Origin: Corticium candelabrum
Lineage: Eukaryota; Porifera; Homoscleromorpha; Homosclerophorida; Plakinidae
Assembly (NCBI RefSeq): GCF_963422355.1
Contig: NC_085089.1
Coordinates: 3,313,026-3,377,025, forward strand
DNA length: 64,000 bases
Direction of reading: 5' to 3'
Part shown: one piece after another, positions 32,456-41,399 of the stretch
Position numbering within the stretch: the first letter of the stretch is position 1
Layout: every line of letters starts with the position of its first letter
Notes under the pieces: generated by a model
Database searches by the model: none
What the model was told of the DNA's origin: nothing
Seen by the model: only the letters and a program-made list of their open reading frames with translations
Position numbers and translations under genes: made by a program

Positions 32456-32830
32456 CTGAACGAAATGGGACACCCAGTTATATTTAATTTGTAATCAACG
32501 GGATAGTAACTAACAATCAATAATGCAATCAGCCCAGGCAAAGAAGATCTGTAACGGAATCTACTCTACTTTGAGATAATCGGTCTCAGAACGGGATATC
32601 ATTGAACGGGATATACATGTAACTCTGAACGAAATTCTTCATGAGAATTCCGTCTGGCTGCTAATTCTTCAGAACGGAATAACAATGCATGTGAACGAGA
32701 TATACCGTCAGAATAGCGGGGATACTCATGCAATCATGCAACAACATAACTTTGCATAAAACGTTAATTTAATTAACTAACAACTAATAATCTAATTTGC
32801 CCGTGTGGAGAACGGGATGGTGAGCTTGTT
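32336..32830 (+). repeat. Dispersed repeat family A, copy 2, with (TG)n inside
   Basis: It is colinear with 60-480. At 32362-32453 a ~46-unit (TG)n tract occupies the place of the short TATATGTATTT sequence of copy 1. Extra AACGGGATATAC-type insertions also distinguish it. Confidence 0.75.
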
Positions 32831-32972
32831 TAGTCTCAAATATGGAGGCCGGCCCCGGCTAAGGCAAGAGGTCCGGCAGATACCACACGTAGTACGATTT
32901 TGGCTTTGATCAACACTCTCTAGCTCGCAAGCACCTAACAGAGCCATATACGGCTCTGGCACCTAATTAATG

Positions 32973-33082
32973 TACCCTCGCAAGCCAGGTTCTTCCGCGC
33001 AGTGGCTGAGCTCCTCCTACTCGTGTGATTCACGTGATTTTAGCTCAGTGATCTGCGCGGAAGAGCCTGGCTTGCGAGGCTA
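32973..33082. mobile_element. Small fold-back MITE
   Basis: The arms CTCGCAAGCCAGG...TCTTCCGCGCAG and their reverse complement (CTGCGCGGAAGAGCCTGGCTTGCGAG) enclose a short CACGTGATT-containing loop. The right end is GCGAGGCTA, giving a TAGCCTCG-type terminus as at 2198. The direct repeat CACCTAAT lies at 33083-33090 and 32960-32967; on the left it is five bases away from the expected edge, so the exact border is uncertain. Confidence 0.6.
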
Positions 33083-33110
33083 CACCTAATGACAGGATCA
33101 ATGAGAAGGC

Positions 33111-33119
33111 TGTCTACAT
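33111..33119. other. Left target-site duplication (9 bp) of the DNA transposon
   Basis: TGTCTACAT here is repeated exactly at 41391-41399, directly outside the inverted repeats. Confidence 0.9.
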
Positions 33120-33199
33120 TAGACTCGAGCCAGTCTCTCCCACCTTCGTCATTCCCCGGATAGTCAATCCTCGCGTGGAGAGACTGGTTTCAGACCGCC
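33120..33199 (+). repeat. Left terminal inverted repeat, 80 bp
   Basis: It runs from TAGACTCGAG to TTTCAGACCGCC. Inside it CCAGTCTCTCC and GGAGAGACTGG form a second, nested inverted repeat. The opposite-strand match is 41175-41390. Confidence 0.92.
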
Positions 33200-33746
33200 T
33201 TTTTCCGGTGCAATTAACGTTGAAGAGGTCATACCTTGTAGCAGACAGGGTTACATAAACGGATACCGGGATCCGTTTAGTGGTCGCTGCTTGTATCATA
33301 ATATCGTGATTTGTTAGTAAGTGGTATCCAATTCTTCCACAGTGTAAATACGTATGCCGTGCCTGTTGCTAGGCCATACAGTGTCTAGTCTACTGCAAAA
33401 CAACAGGTTTTCAAGGAAACGGGGCGTCAAAACATTCCGTTCTTTACTGCAAAACAAAAGGTTTTCAAAGAAACGAGGCGTCAAAACATTCCATTCTTTA
33501 CTAGGTAGCTAAAGACCACGCATGCTAGTTGTTAGTTCAGTCGAGCAGCCTAGAGATCTCTCCACTCTAGTGTACAGTGTTCAGTCGGTGATCATTCCCG
33601 GTGTAGGGTGCAATTGACCATGCAGACCAAAGAGCAGTCCGTTGGTGTCACTACAGCTTTACTTCACCAATGGTAATTATTATTCTAGACGCACTGATCG
33701 AATCCGTCACTAGGCATTGAGATCGCAAACGTACAACTTACGCAGG

Positions 33747-33896
33747 TGTAACGAGTATACGACTTGCAACAGTTGAAACCCAAAAGGCCACGATTCTATT
33801 GTGCCCGTACACTATATACTACTCTACTAGTCAGAAAGTAGGTGTGTCCATACGGTAACATGAAACCACTAATTATTATGACCGCGTAACTCTACA
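33747..33896 (-). repeat. 3' LTR of the gypsy element
   Basis: 150 bp, 147/150 identical to the other LTR. The polypurine tract GGAGGGAGGAA (33897-33907, minus strand) directly precedes it. Confidence 0.95.
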
Positions 33897-33907
33897 TTCC
33901 TCCCTCC
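33897..33907 (-). other. Polypurine tract
   Basis: GGAGGGAGGAA on the minus strand abuts the 3' LTR, the expected place for second-strand priming. Confidence 0.8.
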
Positions 33908-33956
33908 TACGATTCTAACGTGACCTCACGTTACAATGACACAACTGCAAAAATCA

Positions 33957-36900
33957 CTACTTTGTGTCACTAACTACGTAGTCCTGTAGCCATCTTGGTC
34001 GATTATGTTCTCTAGCAGGTCTTCGAATCGGTAAGTCCACGACCAATGGTTGGTCTAGTACATCCGGGACTTGGCCTTCCGCGACTACCTCCTCAAAATA
34101 CTGAACTGCTGCCGGTAGAATATTCGGACTGGCCTCCTCTGCTTGTTGCTCGTTCTCTTCAGTTGGTTTCATCACTTGTTGTTCTCCATCTTCCTGACAG
34201 CTGTCGTGTACCGGATGTCTGTAACATGGCTTCACTCGGTTATAGTGTACTCGCCTCCGTCGTCGTCTTCTACCTTCCGCAGGAGTGACGTCCATGGTGC
34301 CATTGTCGTACACTGCCAATACGCGGAACGGACCCTTCCAAGGTTTGGCTAGTTTGCTGGACATTCCTATATTTACAACTGGAGTAAACAACCAAACTAG
34401 ATCACCTGCCGTGTACTGATGATGGGGAGATGTCTTCTGGTCGTAGTTATCCTTCTGACGACGTTGTGCTGACACGATGTGCGTCTCTACGAATTCCTTG
34501 GTCAGAGCTCTGTCCTCCTTCAATCGTTGTCCGAACTCCGTTGTTGCTTCTGGTTCAGGAAAAGGTGCTCCAGTCTGAACGTCGACAGGAAGGCGTGCAC
34601 TTCTTCCTAACATCAATTCAAATGGACTCATTTGTGTCGTTAATTGCTTTGATGTTCTGTAGTGAAACAGAAGTACAGGTAGACATACATCCCAGTCTCG
34701 CTGATTTTGAGTTCGATTTGCCCTCTCGACTAACCCATCACTCTGGGGATGATACGGAGTACTTCTAACTTTCTTTATCTCAAGTATCTGGCAAACCTCC
34801 TGCAGTATCTTGCTCTCGAAATTTCTCCCCTGGTTACTATGGAGGATAGCTGGTGTTCCAAGTCTGCAAAAGACCTCATCAACAAGTACTCGTGCCACTG
34901 TCGATGCCTTCTGGTTGGGTAGTGCAAAGGCTTCCACCCACTTGGTGTAATAATCAGCCATGACAAGCAAATGCTTGTTTCCCTTTTCTGTCTGAGGTAA
35001 TGGACCTAGAAAGTCAATAGCGATCATTTCCATTGGACCTCCAACTGTAAAGTTGTGTAGTGCTGCTCTTGGGTGACGTGGTGGTCTTTTCCTCTGACTA
35101 CACTGTACACAACACTTGATCCAGTCTTTGATATCTTGAGTGTATCCTGGCCACCAAAATCTATCCTCCAGTCTTCCCAAAGTCTTTTCCAATCCAAGGT
35201 GTCCACTCTGGTCATGCAATTGAGTTAAGATCTCCGATACTAAAGATGTTGGAACAACTACTAATTCTTGCGTTTGTCTTCCTGTAGCCATTTTCCTGTC
35301 CCGAATTCTGTACAGTAGTCCATCGTCTGTTACTTTCAACTGATGCCACACTCGACCAAACTGTTTAAGCTTTGAATTACTTTTCCACTTTCCTGCAAAC
35401 TGTGGTCGTCCTGCTGGCATCTGCTCAAGCACTTCCTTTATTTCAGTGTCACTTTTCTGCATGTGCTGCAAGTCAGCAGCTGACCATTGGGGAAGGAATC
35501 CAACTGCTGCACATGATTCAGATGTCTCGTTGTGATGAGTGGATAGCATTTCCTGGTCTTCTTTGTCTGTGTCATGGTGTCGACGTCTCGATAAGCTATC
35601 TGCATTAGTATTGTCCTTGCCCCTCCGGTAGACAACGTCCATGTCATACTCCCCTAACATCAAGATCCATCGTGCCAGTCGTCCCGTTGGTTCCTTGACT
35701 GACTTCAGCCATGATAATGGACAGTGATTCGTTGCTACTGTAAACTTGTGACCGTACAAGTAAGGACGAAATGCTGTAACTGCCCACACAATTGCGAGTG
35801 CTTCCTTCTCTACTGTTGAATAGTTGTGTTCTGCTTTACGCAAAGCCCTGCTAGCATAGGACACTACTCTCTCTTTCCCCTCGATCACTTGAGATAGCAC
35901 TGCCCCCAATCCTGTCTCACTAGCATCGGTGGCTAGGTGGAACGGTTTATCAAACTGTGGAAAAGCTAGGACTGGTGGTTCCGTCAGTCTCTCTTTTAGG
36001 ACAGTGAAAGCTCTTTCACTGGCTTCAGTCCAGACGAAGTCTGTGCCTTTCTCCTGCAGTTGAAAAAGTGGGGCAGCAATCTGCGAAAATCCTGGTACGA
36101 ACCTCCGGTAATAACCCACTAAGCCAAGAAACCCTTCAGCTCTTTAACTTCTGTTGGTCTTGGAAAATTCTTGACTGCCTGAAGCTTTACCGGATCTGGT
36201 TGAATACCCCTCGCAGATACTATGTGTCCCAGGTACTTCACGGAATTCCTCGCAAAGTGACACTTAGCAGGTTGTAGCTTCAAACCTGCTGCATTCAATC
36301 TCCCAAATAGCCTTTCTAGCCTCAACATGTGTTCCTTGAACGATGATGAAAACACTATGATGTCATCCAAGTAGATTAGACATTCTTCCCATGATAGACC
36401 AGCTAGCACTGCTTCCATGAGTCGCTGAAAAGTACTGGGCGCATTGGTAAGACCGAAAGGCATGACATTAAATTCATACAGCCCATGCATTGATGTGAAT
36501 GCCGTCTTTGGTCTATCCTCGGGTGCCACCTCTACTTGCCAGTACCCAGAAGCTAAGTCCAACGTAGAAAAGTACTTGGCTCCTGAAAGGCTGTCCAGTG
36601 CCTCATCTATCCTAGGCAATAGGTATGAATCTTTAGTCGTGACAGCGTTCAACTTCCGGTAGCCTACACAGAATCTAAATCGGCCATCCCTTCTCTTTAC
36701 AAGAACAATCGGACTTGACCAAGGACTTGCTGATGGACGAATAATGTCCCTCTCCAGCATCTCTTGAACTTGGTCTTTGACCACGCCTCTCAAGCTGTGT
36801 GGAAGTCGTCTGGGGTGCTGTCTAATGGGAGACTGTCCCCAGTCTTGATTCTGTGTTGGACACGATCCGTTCTGCCTACTTCGCCTGCTTGGAAGGCAAA

Positions 36901-37386
36901 CAGATTAGCATGCGTGATGATCAGTGCCTCCAATTGTTTTCGTTCGCTTTCCTTCAGTGGCAGCTTGTTTAGTTCAAATTGCTGCACTAGCTCATTGTTC
37001 TTTTCACTAACTGATGCATTAGTAGGTATGACATCACTTCTAGGGACTGTATCTTGGCTAGTGTCAATTCCTGCATCTGGTTCTTGAATCACGCCTACAA
37101 TGGGGACGTTGTGGTCTATGCTGGTCAGTTGCCCTAATGCAGTTCCTTGTGACAGCTGCACTGGTCCACCAGGTGCCATCAATTGCACTGGCACCACATC
37201 CTGATCCAAACTGATTAGTGAGTGGGCAATCATGACACCTGTCTTGCTAATGACAGTATTGTCTGGCTCTAACATTGCCACTCCCTCTTGACATACCTTG
37301 TTACCATACTCATCCCTATGTGAGCTTCTCCCAGCTGTCTGGTCATTGTGGAAATCTGCATGCTGTGGTTGAGAATCAGAAAACAA
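33957..37386 (-). pseudogene. Gypsy pol: reverse transcriptase, RNase H, integrase
   Basis: Three reading frames cover one polyprotein. The linker frame (37386-36790) ends just before the RT domain. The RT frame (36793-36119) has the LDLASGYWQVEV and YLDDIIVF active-site boxes. The third frame (36119-33957) holds the rest of RT, RNase H (LATDASETGLGAVLS, YSTVEKEALAIVW), the HHCC zinc finger of integrase (CCVQCSQ), the integrase core (IAIDFLGPL, YHPQSDGLVERANRT) and a GDLVWLF chromo/SH3-like tail. One-base losses near 36830 and 36125 cause the two frame changes. The second integrase Asp is Asn (HSNQGRNFE), the RNase H TDH box reads TNH, and about ten residues are missing after VERANRT. Confidence 0.9.
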
Positions 37387-38693
37387 TGATTGCTTTGTAC
37401 TCCTGGTGTGGTCAACCTTCCAATTGCACTTCCTGGTAGTGTCAGCCTTCTTCGCCTCAAGTCAACAGTAATGTTGTGCTTCAAAAGAAAGTCTACACCA
37501 AGAATGGGTCCTGTAGCTATGTTGGCTACCAAAAATGTATGATGAATCTTCCACTGACCAATTTCCACTTGCAAATCCATCTTGCCACAGACATGGATAT
37601 CATTTCCATCCACTCCTTTCAGTGAATTGTGGCTATTATCACCACTCCTAGATGAATTGTGGTTTCCCAGATAAAGCCTGCTGGGCACCAGAGATGCAGA
37701 TGCACCAGTGTCTACCAGACACTGCGTCATCTGTCCTGCCACAATCGCCTGTACTGTGAGAGAGCATGATTGATCAGCTTCTCCACCAGTCAGAATACCC
37801 ACAGTATTACGTTTCTGCGGTTCTTTGGTCAGGCTATTGGGGTTACTGTTGGTCTTCTTCCATGCTTCCTTGTGGGTAGGTTTCCCAGCTGGCACTGGAC
37901 AATCTCGTTTCCAATGATCTGTACTACCACATCTGAAGCATCCTCCACTAATCTTTCGAGATCGGGACTGTTGCTTCCCAGTAGGTCCACCTTGAATGCG
38001 GTCTTCCAGTCGTTCCAGACGCGAGGTCAACGCTTCTAAAGAACGCGCTATTGTTTGTGCTAATGATTCCTGATCAGCGGACTGCGCTCCTGTTGTGGCA
38101 GCTATCCTCCCTTGTCTTGTACCTTGCCTGTCCTCTTTGCGACGCTGCAAGAGACACAGCTCTCTAGCTTTGCTCACCGTTTCGTTAAGGCCCACTGGTG
38201 CTAAGACGTATAGCTGATCACTGATGACCTCCGGTAACCCGACAATGAACCGGTCAATCAACTGCTGCCGACGCAACTCTGCGGATAACCCAGGCTGTGC
38301 TCTGTCTAGCAAACGTTCTAGATCACGTACAAACACATCAAGGTCCTCACCCGTCTGCAGAGTGCAACTATTGAGCTGCCGCGTTGCAAGGCGACGACGT
38401 TCTTCTGTACGCGGCTCAAATGCTGTTTTCAGAGCGGCAATGAGGTGGTCGTACGTATCCGTTTGCTGTTGGGTCAGCCGTTCAAACACTGCAAAGGCTC
38501 GTCCTTGTAGCAGAGTAGGCAACCGTACGACCTTGTCGTGGGCGTCCCAGCGGTTAGCAGAACAGCAGAGATCAAAGCGACGCAACCAGGTAGATATGTC
38601 GCCATCAGCAAAAGGTTCTGGTAGGCACGGCTGACGATAGGCTTGAACCTGAGGTTGCTGTACAACTGGCTGATCGGCACCTTGCTGAGCCAT
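37269..38693 (-). CDS. Gypsy gag-protease polyprotein
   Basis: The open frame of 474 codons starts at ATG 38693 (MAQQGADQP), a few bases inside the primer-binding region. It has a capsid-like helical region (STWLRRFDLCCSANRW, LQGRAFAVFERL), a CCHC zinc knuckle CFRCGSTDHWKRDC at about residue 250, and an aspartic protease with DTGASASLVPSRLYL at about residue 325 and ILGVDFLLKHN later. The frame overlaps the pol linker frame by 118 bp, so either a programmed frameshift or a later indel joins it to pol. Confidence 0.9.
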   Translation of the reverse strand: MAQQGADQPVVQQPQVQAYRQPCLPEPFADGDISTWLRRFDLCCSANRWDAHDKVVRLPTLLQGRAFAVFERLTQQQTDTYDHLIAALKTAFEPRTEERRRLATRQLNSCTLQTGEDLDVFVRDLERLLDRAQPGLSAELRRQQLIDRFIVGLPEVISDQLYVLAPVGLNETVSKARELCLLQRRKEDRQGTRQGRIAATTGAQSADQESLAQTIARSLEALTSRLERLEDRIQGGPTGKQQSRSRKISGGCFRCGSTDHWKRDCPVPAGKPTHKEAWKKTNSNPNSLTKEPQKRNTVGILTGGEADQSCSLTVQAIVAGQMTQCLVDTGASASLVPSRLYLGNHNSSRSGDNSHNSLKGVDGNDIHVCGKMDLQVEIGQWKIHHTFLVANIATGPILGVDFLLKHNITVDLRRRRLTLPGSAIGRLTTPGVQSNHCFLILNHSMQISTMTRQLGEAHIGMSMVTRYVKREWQC

Positions 38694-38698
38694 GAACT

Positions 38699-38712
38699 CA
38701 CTTCTGACACCA
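38699..38712 (-). other. Primer-binding site, probably tRNA-Leu
   Basis: On the minus strand TGGTGTCAGAAGTG lies 3 bases inside the 5' LTR. It is complementary to the 3' end of a tRNA ending CACTTCTGACACCA, which from memory fits tRNA-Leu(CAA). Confidence 0.65.
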
Positions 38713-38715
38713 AAA

Positions 38716-38865
38716 TGTAACGAGTATACGACTTGCAACAGTTGAAACCCAAAAGGCCACGATTCTATTGTGCTCGTACACTATATACTACTCTACTAGT
38801 CAGAAAGTAGGTGTGTCCATACGGTAACATGAAACCACTAATTATTATGACTGCGTTACTCTACA
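38716..38865 (-). repeat. 5' LTR of the gypsy element
   Basis: 150 bp; three substitutions against the partner LTR. Confidence 0.95.
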
Positions 38866-40089
38866 CAGGTTTGAAAATCATCATGAGATCGGCACGCAGT
38901 CTGAAGGTTCGTTGACAAACGACGTCCAGGCAGAAGTAAGTAAACTACTGCAATCACACCAGAAGCCTCCTCTACTCGAAGCTGACATCGGAAAGGTGGT
39001 CAGAGATGTCTTTGGGGGGAGAGTACAAAGAAAGAAGACAAAGCACCAAGGAAACAGTGTCAACAAATATTTCGGCCTGAAAAGGAAGCGTGTGAACGAG
39101 GACACAGCACATGACTCTTCTAAGAGACCGTGTTCTTCTGGCCTTCCTAGCACAAACATAAATGTAGTCGACCTCTTGGAGAAAATACGGCGGCAAACGG
39201 ACGAGCTGGAAAGTGAGAGGCAACAGCGACTGAACCTGGAGAGACAACTTCGTGAATTAGCTAAACAAAACGAAAGGCAGTTTACAGACCATCAGATACA
39301 CGTGCAAAAATTATCAAAAACACACAAGACGAGCAAAGTTTGCTAAAACAACAGTTACATGAAGCTAGACTACAGTCTGAGAAGGAGATCTTGGATTTAC
39401 AGAGTCAGTTGCATCTGAGCTGCCTTCAAGTGTCATCAGTACGGAAAGATCTAGATGAGGCCAACCTTGTAGCTCAGATGAAGCAGCAAGAACTATGTCA
39501 ATTACAAAGGCATCTTGAACAGCACAATCGTGAATTGGAATGGAGTGCGGGATACGCTAGATGCTGAACTTGTGGCACTTCGACAGACTAAAGGAATATT
39601 GTCAACTGGTCCACTCGATCCATCAGACCGAAGATGAGTTCACCAATTTAAATTTGAAACAGTAATAGACCTACTCATGGAGACAGCTCCTCACCTAACG
39701 ACACTGTTATTTTCTATTGGTCAATATATCACAGATCCAGAACACACTACTTTCCCATCTATGACAGTCAAAGACGTTCATAGCCTTTCTGCTCTTTGTG
39801 TTTTAGCAAAGAAGGACAGCCCTCATGTAAATGGATTTCAAACTCTTGTAGGACTCATGTTGCTTGCTCGAGGAACTAGCAAGCAGGTCATTATAGGCTT
39901 GAATCACATAGGTGTGTCATTGTCATATTATGAAATTCTGCGTTTGGTAGAACAAACAGCTGATGCAATTGCGTCAAGCAATGCCATCCAACATGGAACA
40001 TGGATAGTTGCCTACGACAACATAAATTTTTACAAACACGTACTGCATGAGAGACAGGGCAGGCACCACGAATCTTGGAACTTCACAAG

Positions 40090-40863
40090 GCACAATTCAA
40101 TGATCCAGATATCACAAGACATTCACTCATGCACAAACAAGAAGTGACGGCTGAGATAACAGACAATGGAGCTGTTGCAGATAGTGCCATAATAGGAACA
40201 GACAAGACACAACGAAGGTAAGACAATTCCTTAAACGATGATCTGAAAGTGGACCCCCATTCCTCTACCAGATGAGCCTCGTCAACAGCAAAGAAAGAAA
40301 TAGATTTCTGCAAAGTTCCAGCCAATGCTGCTCTCCAGAATGGTGCAGTAATGGCCTCAGGCGACATGTAAACTATAGAAATAAATGCTGTAATAGTGTG
40401 ATGAACACACCAGAGTAGACTATCTCACCCAGCTTGTACTTTTAGCAAGTATGTCTGAAACTAGTTGCTCATCCTTCAAACGAGTAACTCTAGTCACTCT
40501 AATACCTGTAGCAACTAAACTTGCAACATTTCAATCAACAAACGTCCAGGAAATGAAGAAAAGTGAGAAAACCAATTCTTACAAGCGTATATTTCTGTTG
40601 CTGCCTACCTGATTTTCCATAAGAGATATCAGAGGGCTTATCACAATCGATGTACCAGGAAAAATAAGAGCAAGAAGAAGATAACACAGGGATTTTCCTC
40701 CTGACGTCTTCATGCGAACAAAGACATCCCTACCAGCCAAGATTTCTCTAGCAGCCTCAGCTTGACCGACTCGAAATGAATCAAAGCCAAAAACTTCTCG
40801 TAAGATGCTCTCCAAACGATGGGAAGCTAAAGCGCTCTCAGACGTCAATACACACTGTATCAT
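40090..40863 (-). pseudogene. RecQ-like DEAH helicase, 5' part only
   Basis: Exon A starts at ATG 40863 and ends at a GTAGGC donor (exon end 40609). It shows the Q-motif-like FGFDSFRVGQAEAAREIL, a Walker A variant MKTSGGKSLCYLL and ISPLISLMENQ (motif Ia). A middle exon (about 40434-40511) encodes RLKDEQ and KYKLV. The last exon from about 40373 encodes YMSPEAI, the DEAH box AVDEAHLVEEWGSTFR and motif III ALSATAPLSV. A one-base deletion before KYKLV breaks the frame. Similarity ends at ISGSLN, just before the second RecA domain, at the deletion junction with the convergent gene. Helicases of this type unwind DNA; here it would serve transposition. Confidence 0.75.
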
Positions 40864-41174
40864 AGGACTTTGAAAAATGCGCCAAGACAGACTGGATTCT
40901 GCGCAAGTCTTATGACACTAATAGCTAAACCCACGCAGGAACCCCAACAACCCTGCCTATAGTTAGAGACGTCTAGATTATTTGTATAAACTTCCTACAT
41001 GTACAGGCTGTCAGAGCTACGAAACATACCTGCTCTTTCACGGTTTCTCAACGACTGAGGCATCCGGCTCGAGACCTCCGGAAACAAAATAGGCAATTAG
41101 CTACAACTACCTAGATAATCTGCATGTCATTATGTGACCATGAAACCCTATCTACATGACGTAAAATTCCTGAG

Positions 41175-41390
41175 GGCGGTCTGAAACCAGTCTCTCCACG
41201 GCGAGGATTGACTATCGGGGGGGAGGGGGAGGGGAGGGGGGAAGGGGAGGGGGGAAGGGGAGGGGGGAAGGGGAGGGGGGAAGGGGAGGGGAGGGGGGAA
41301 GGGGAGGGGGGAAGGGGAGGGGGGAGAGGAGGGGGGAGGGGGGAGAGGAGAGGAGAATGACGAAGGCGGGGAGAGACTGGCTCGAGTCTA
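41175..41390 (-). repeat. Right terminal inverted repeat with G-rich expansion
   Basis: Reverse-complemented, it matches the left repeat except for a ~135-bp insertion. That insertion (41216-41353) is made only of G and A in GGGGAGGGGGGAA-type units. It ends CTCGAGTCTA at 41390. Confidence 0.92.
41216..41353. repeat. Poly-G/A tandem tract (G-quadruplex-prone)
   Basis: Many runs of four to six G are separated by A or AA, arranged in ~13-bp units. It lies inside the right TIR. Confidence 0.95.
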
Positions 41391-41399
41391 TGTCTACAT

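Larger units (their letters stand above)
33747..38865 (-). mobile_element. Ty3/Gypsy LTR retrotransposon, nested
   Basis: The two 150-bp LTRs (33747-33896 and 38716-38865) start TGTAACG and end CTCTACA on the plus strand and differ at 3 positions. The target duplication is CAGG at 33743-33746 and 38866-38869. The element reads on the minus strand: 5' LTR, primer-binding site, gag-protease, pol (reverse transcriptase, RNase H, integrase in the Ty3 order), polypurine tract, 3' LTR. No env-like frame is present. Near-identical LTRs point to a recent insertion, yet pol is broken. Confidence 0.95.
33620..40090 (+). pseudogene. DUF6589-like transposon protein, interrupted
   Basis: Exon 1 (33620-33672, MQTKEQSVGVTTALLHQ) ends at a GTAATT donor. 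Exon 2 resumes at 38869, after the nested LTR element, and the phases fit. A Lys/Arg-rich segment (YFGLKRKRV) and a heptad coiled coil (LEKIRRQTDELESERQQRLN) lead to a domain with HGTWIVAYDNINFYKHVLHE and GRHHESWNFT. This resembles, from memory, the DUF6589 family of fungi and basal animals; the conserved DN could be part of an acidic catalytic set, but that is speculation. Breaks are a frameshift near 39310-39340, another near 39540, and an in-frame TGA at 39635-39637. Similarity stops at about 40085-40100. It may be the transposase. Confidence 0.55.
33120..41390. mobile_element. DNA transposon with TIRs; DUF6589-like and RecQ-like genes; gypsy nested
   Basis: The ends are inverted repeats starting TAGACTCGAGCCAGTCTCTC, with an exact 9-bp target duplication outside. 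Minus the nested 5.1-kb LTR element, the unit is about 3.1 kb. It contains a plus-strand DUF6589-like gene (33620-40090) and a minus-strand RecQ-like helicase start (about 40090-40863). The two genes converge and both end abruptly at the same place, so this is probably an internally deleted copy of a larger element. Both genes carry frameshifts, so it is no longer active. Known DNA transposons with a superfamily-II helicase include Academ, but Academ makes 3-4-bp duplications, so the assignment is open. Confidence 0.8.

Noticed and set aside
33747..38865. Endogenous retrovirus
   Set aside because: LTRs are only 150 bp, and no env frame lies between integrase and the 3' LTR, so a Ty3/Gypsy retrotransposon is the better call.
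33120..41390. Assignment to the Academ superfamily
   Set aside because: The helicase fits, but the exact 9-bp target duplication does not fit the 3-4 bp reported for Academ, so I leave the class open.
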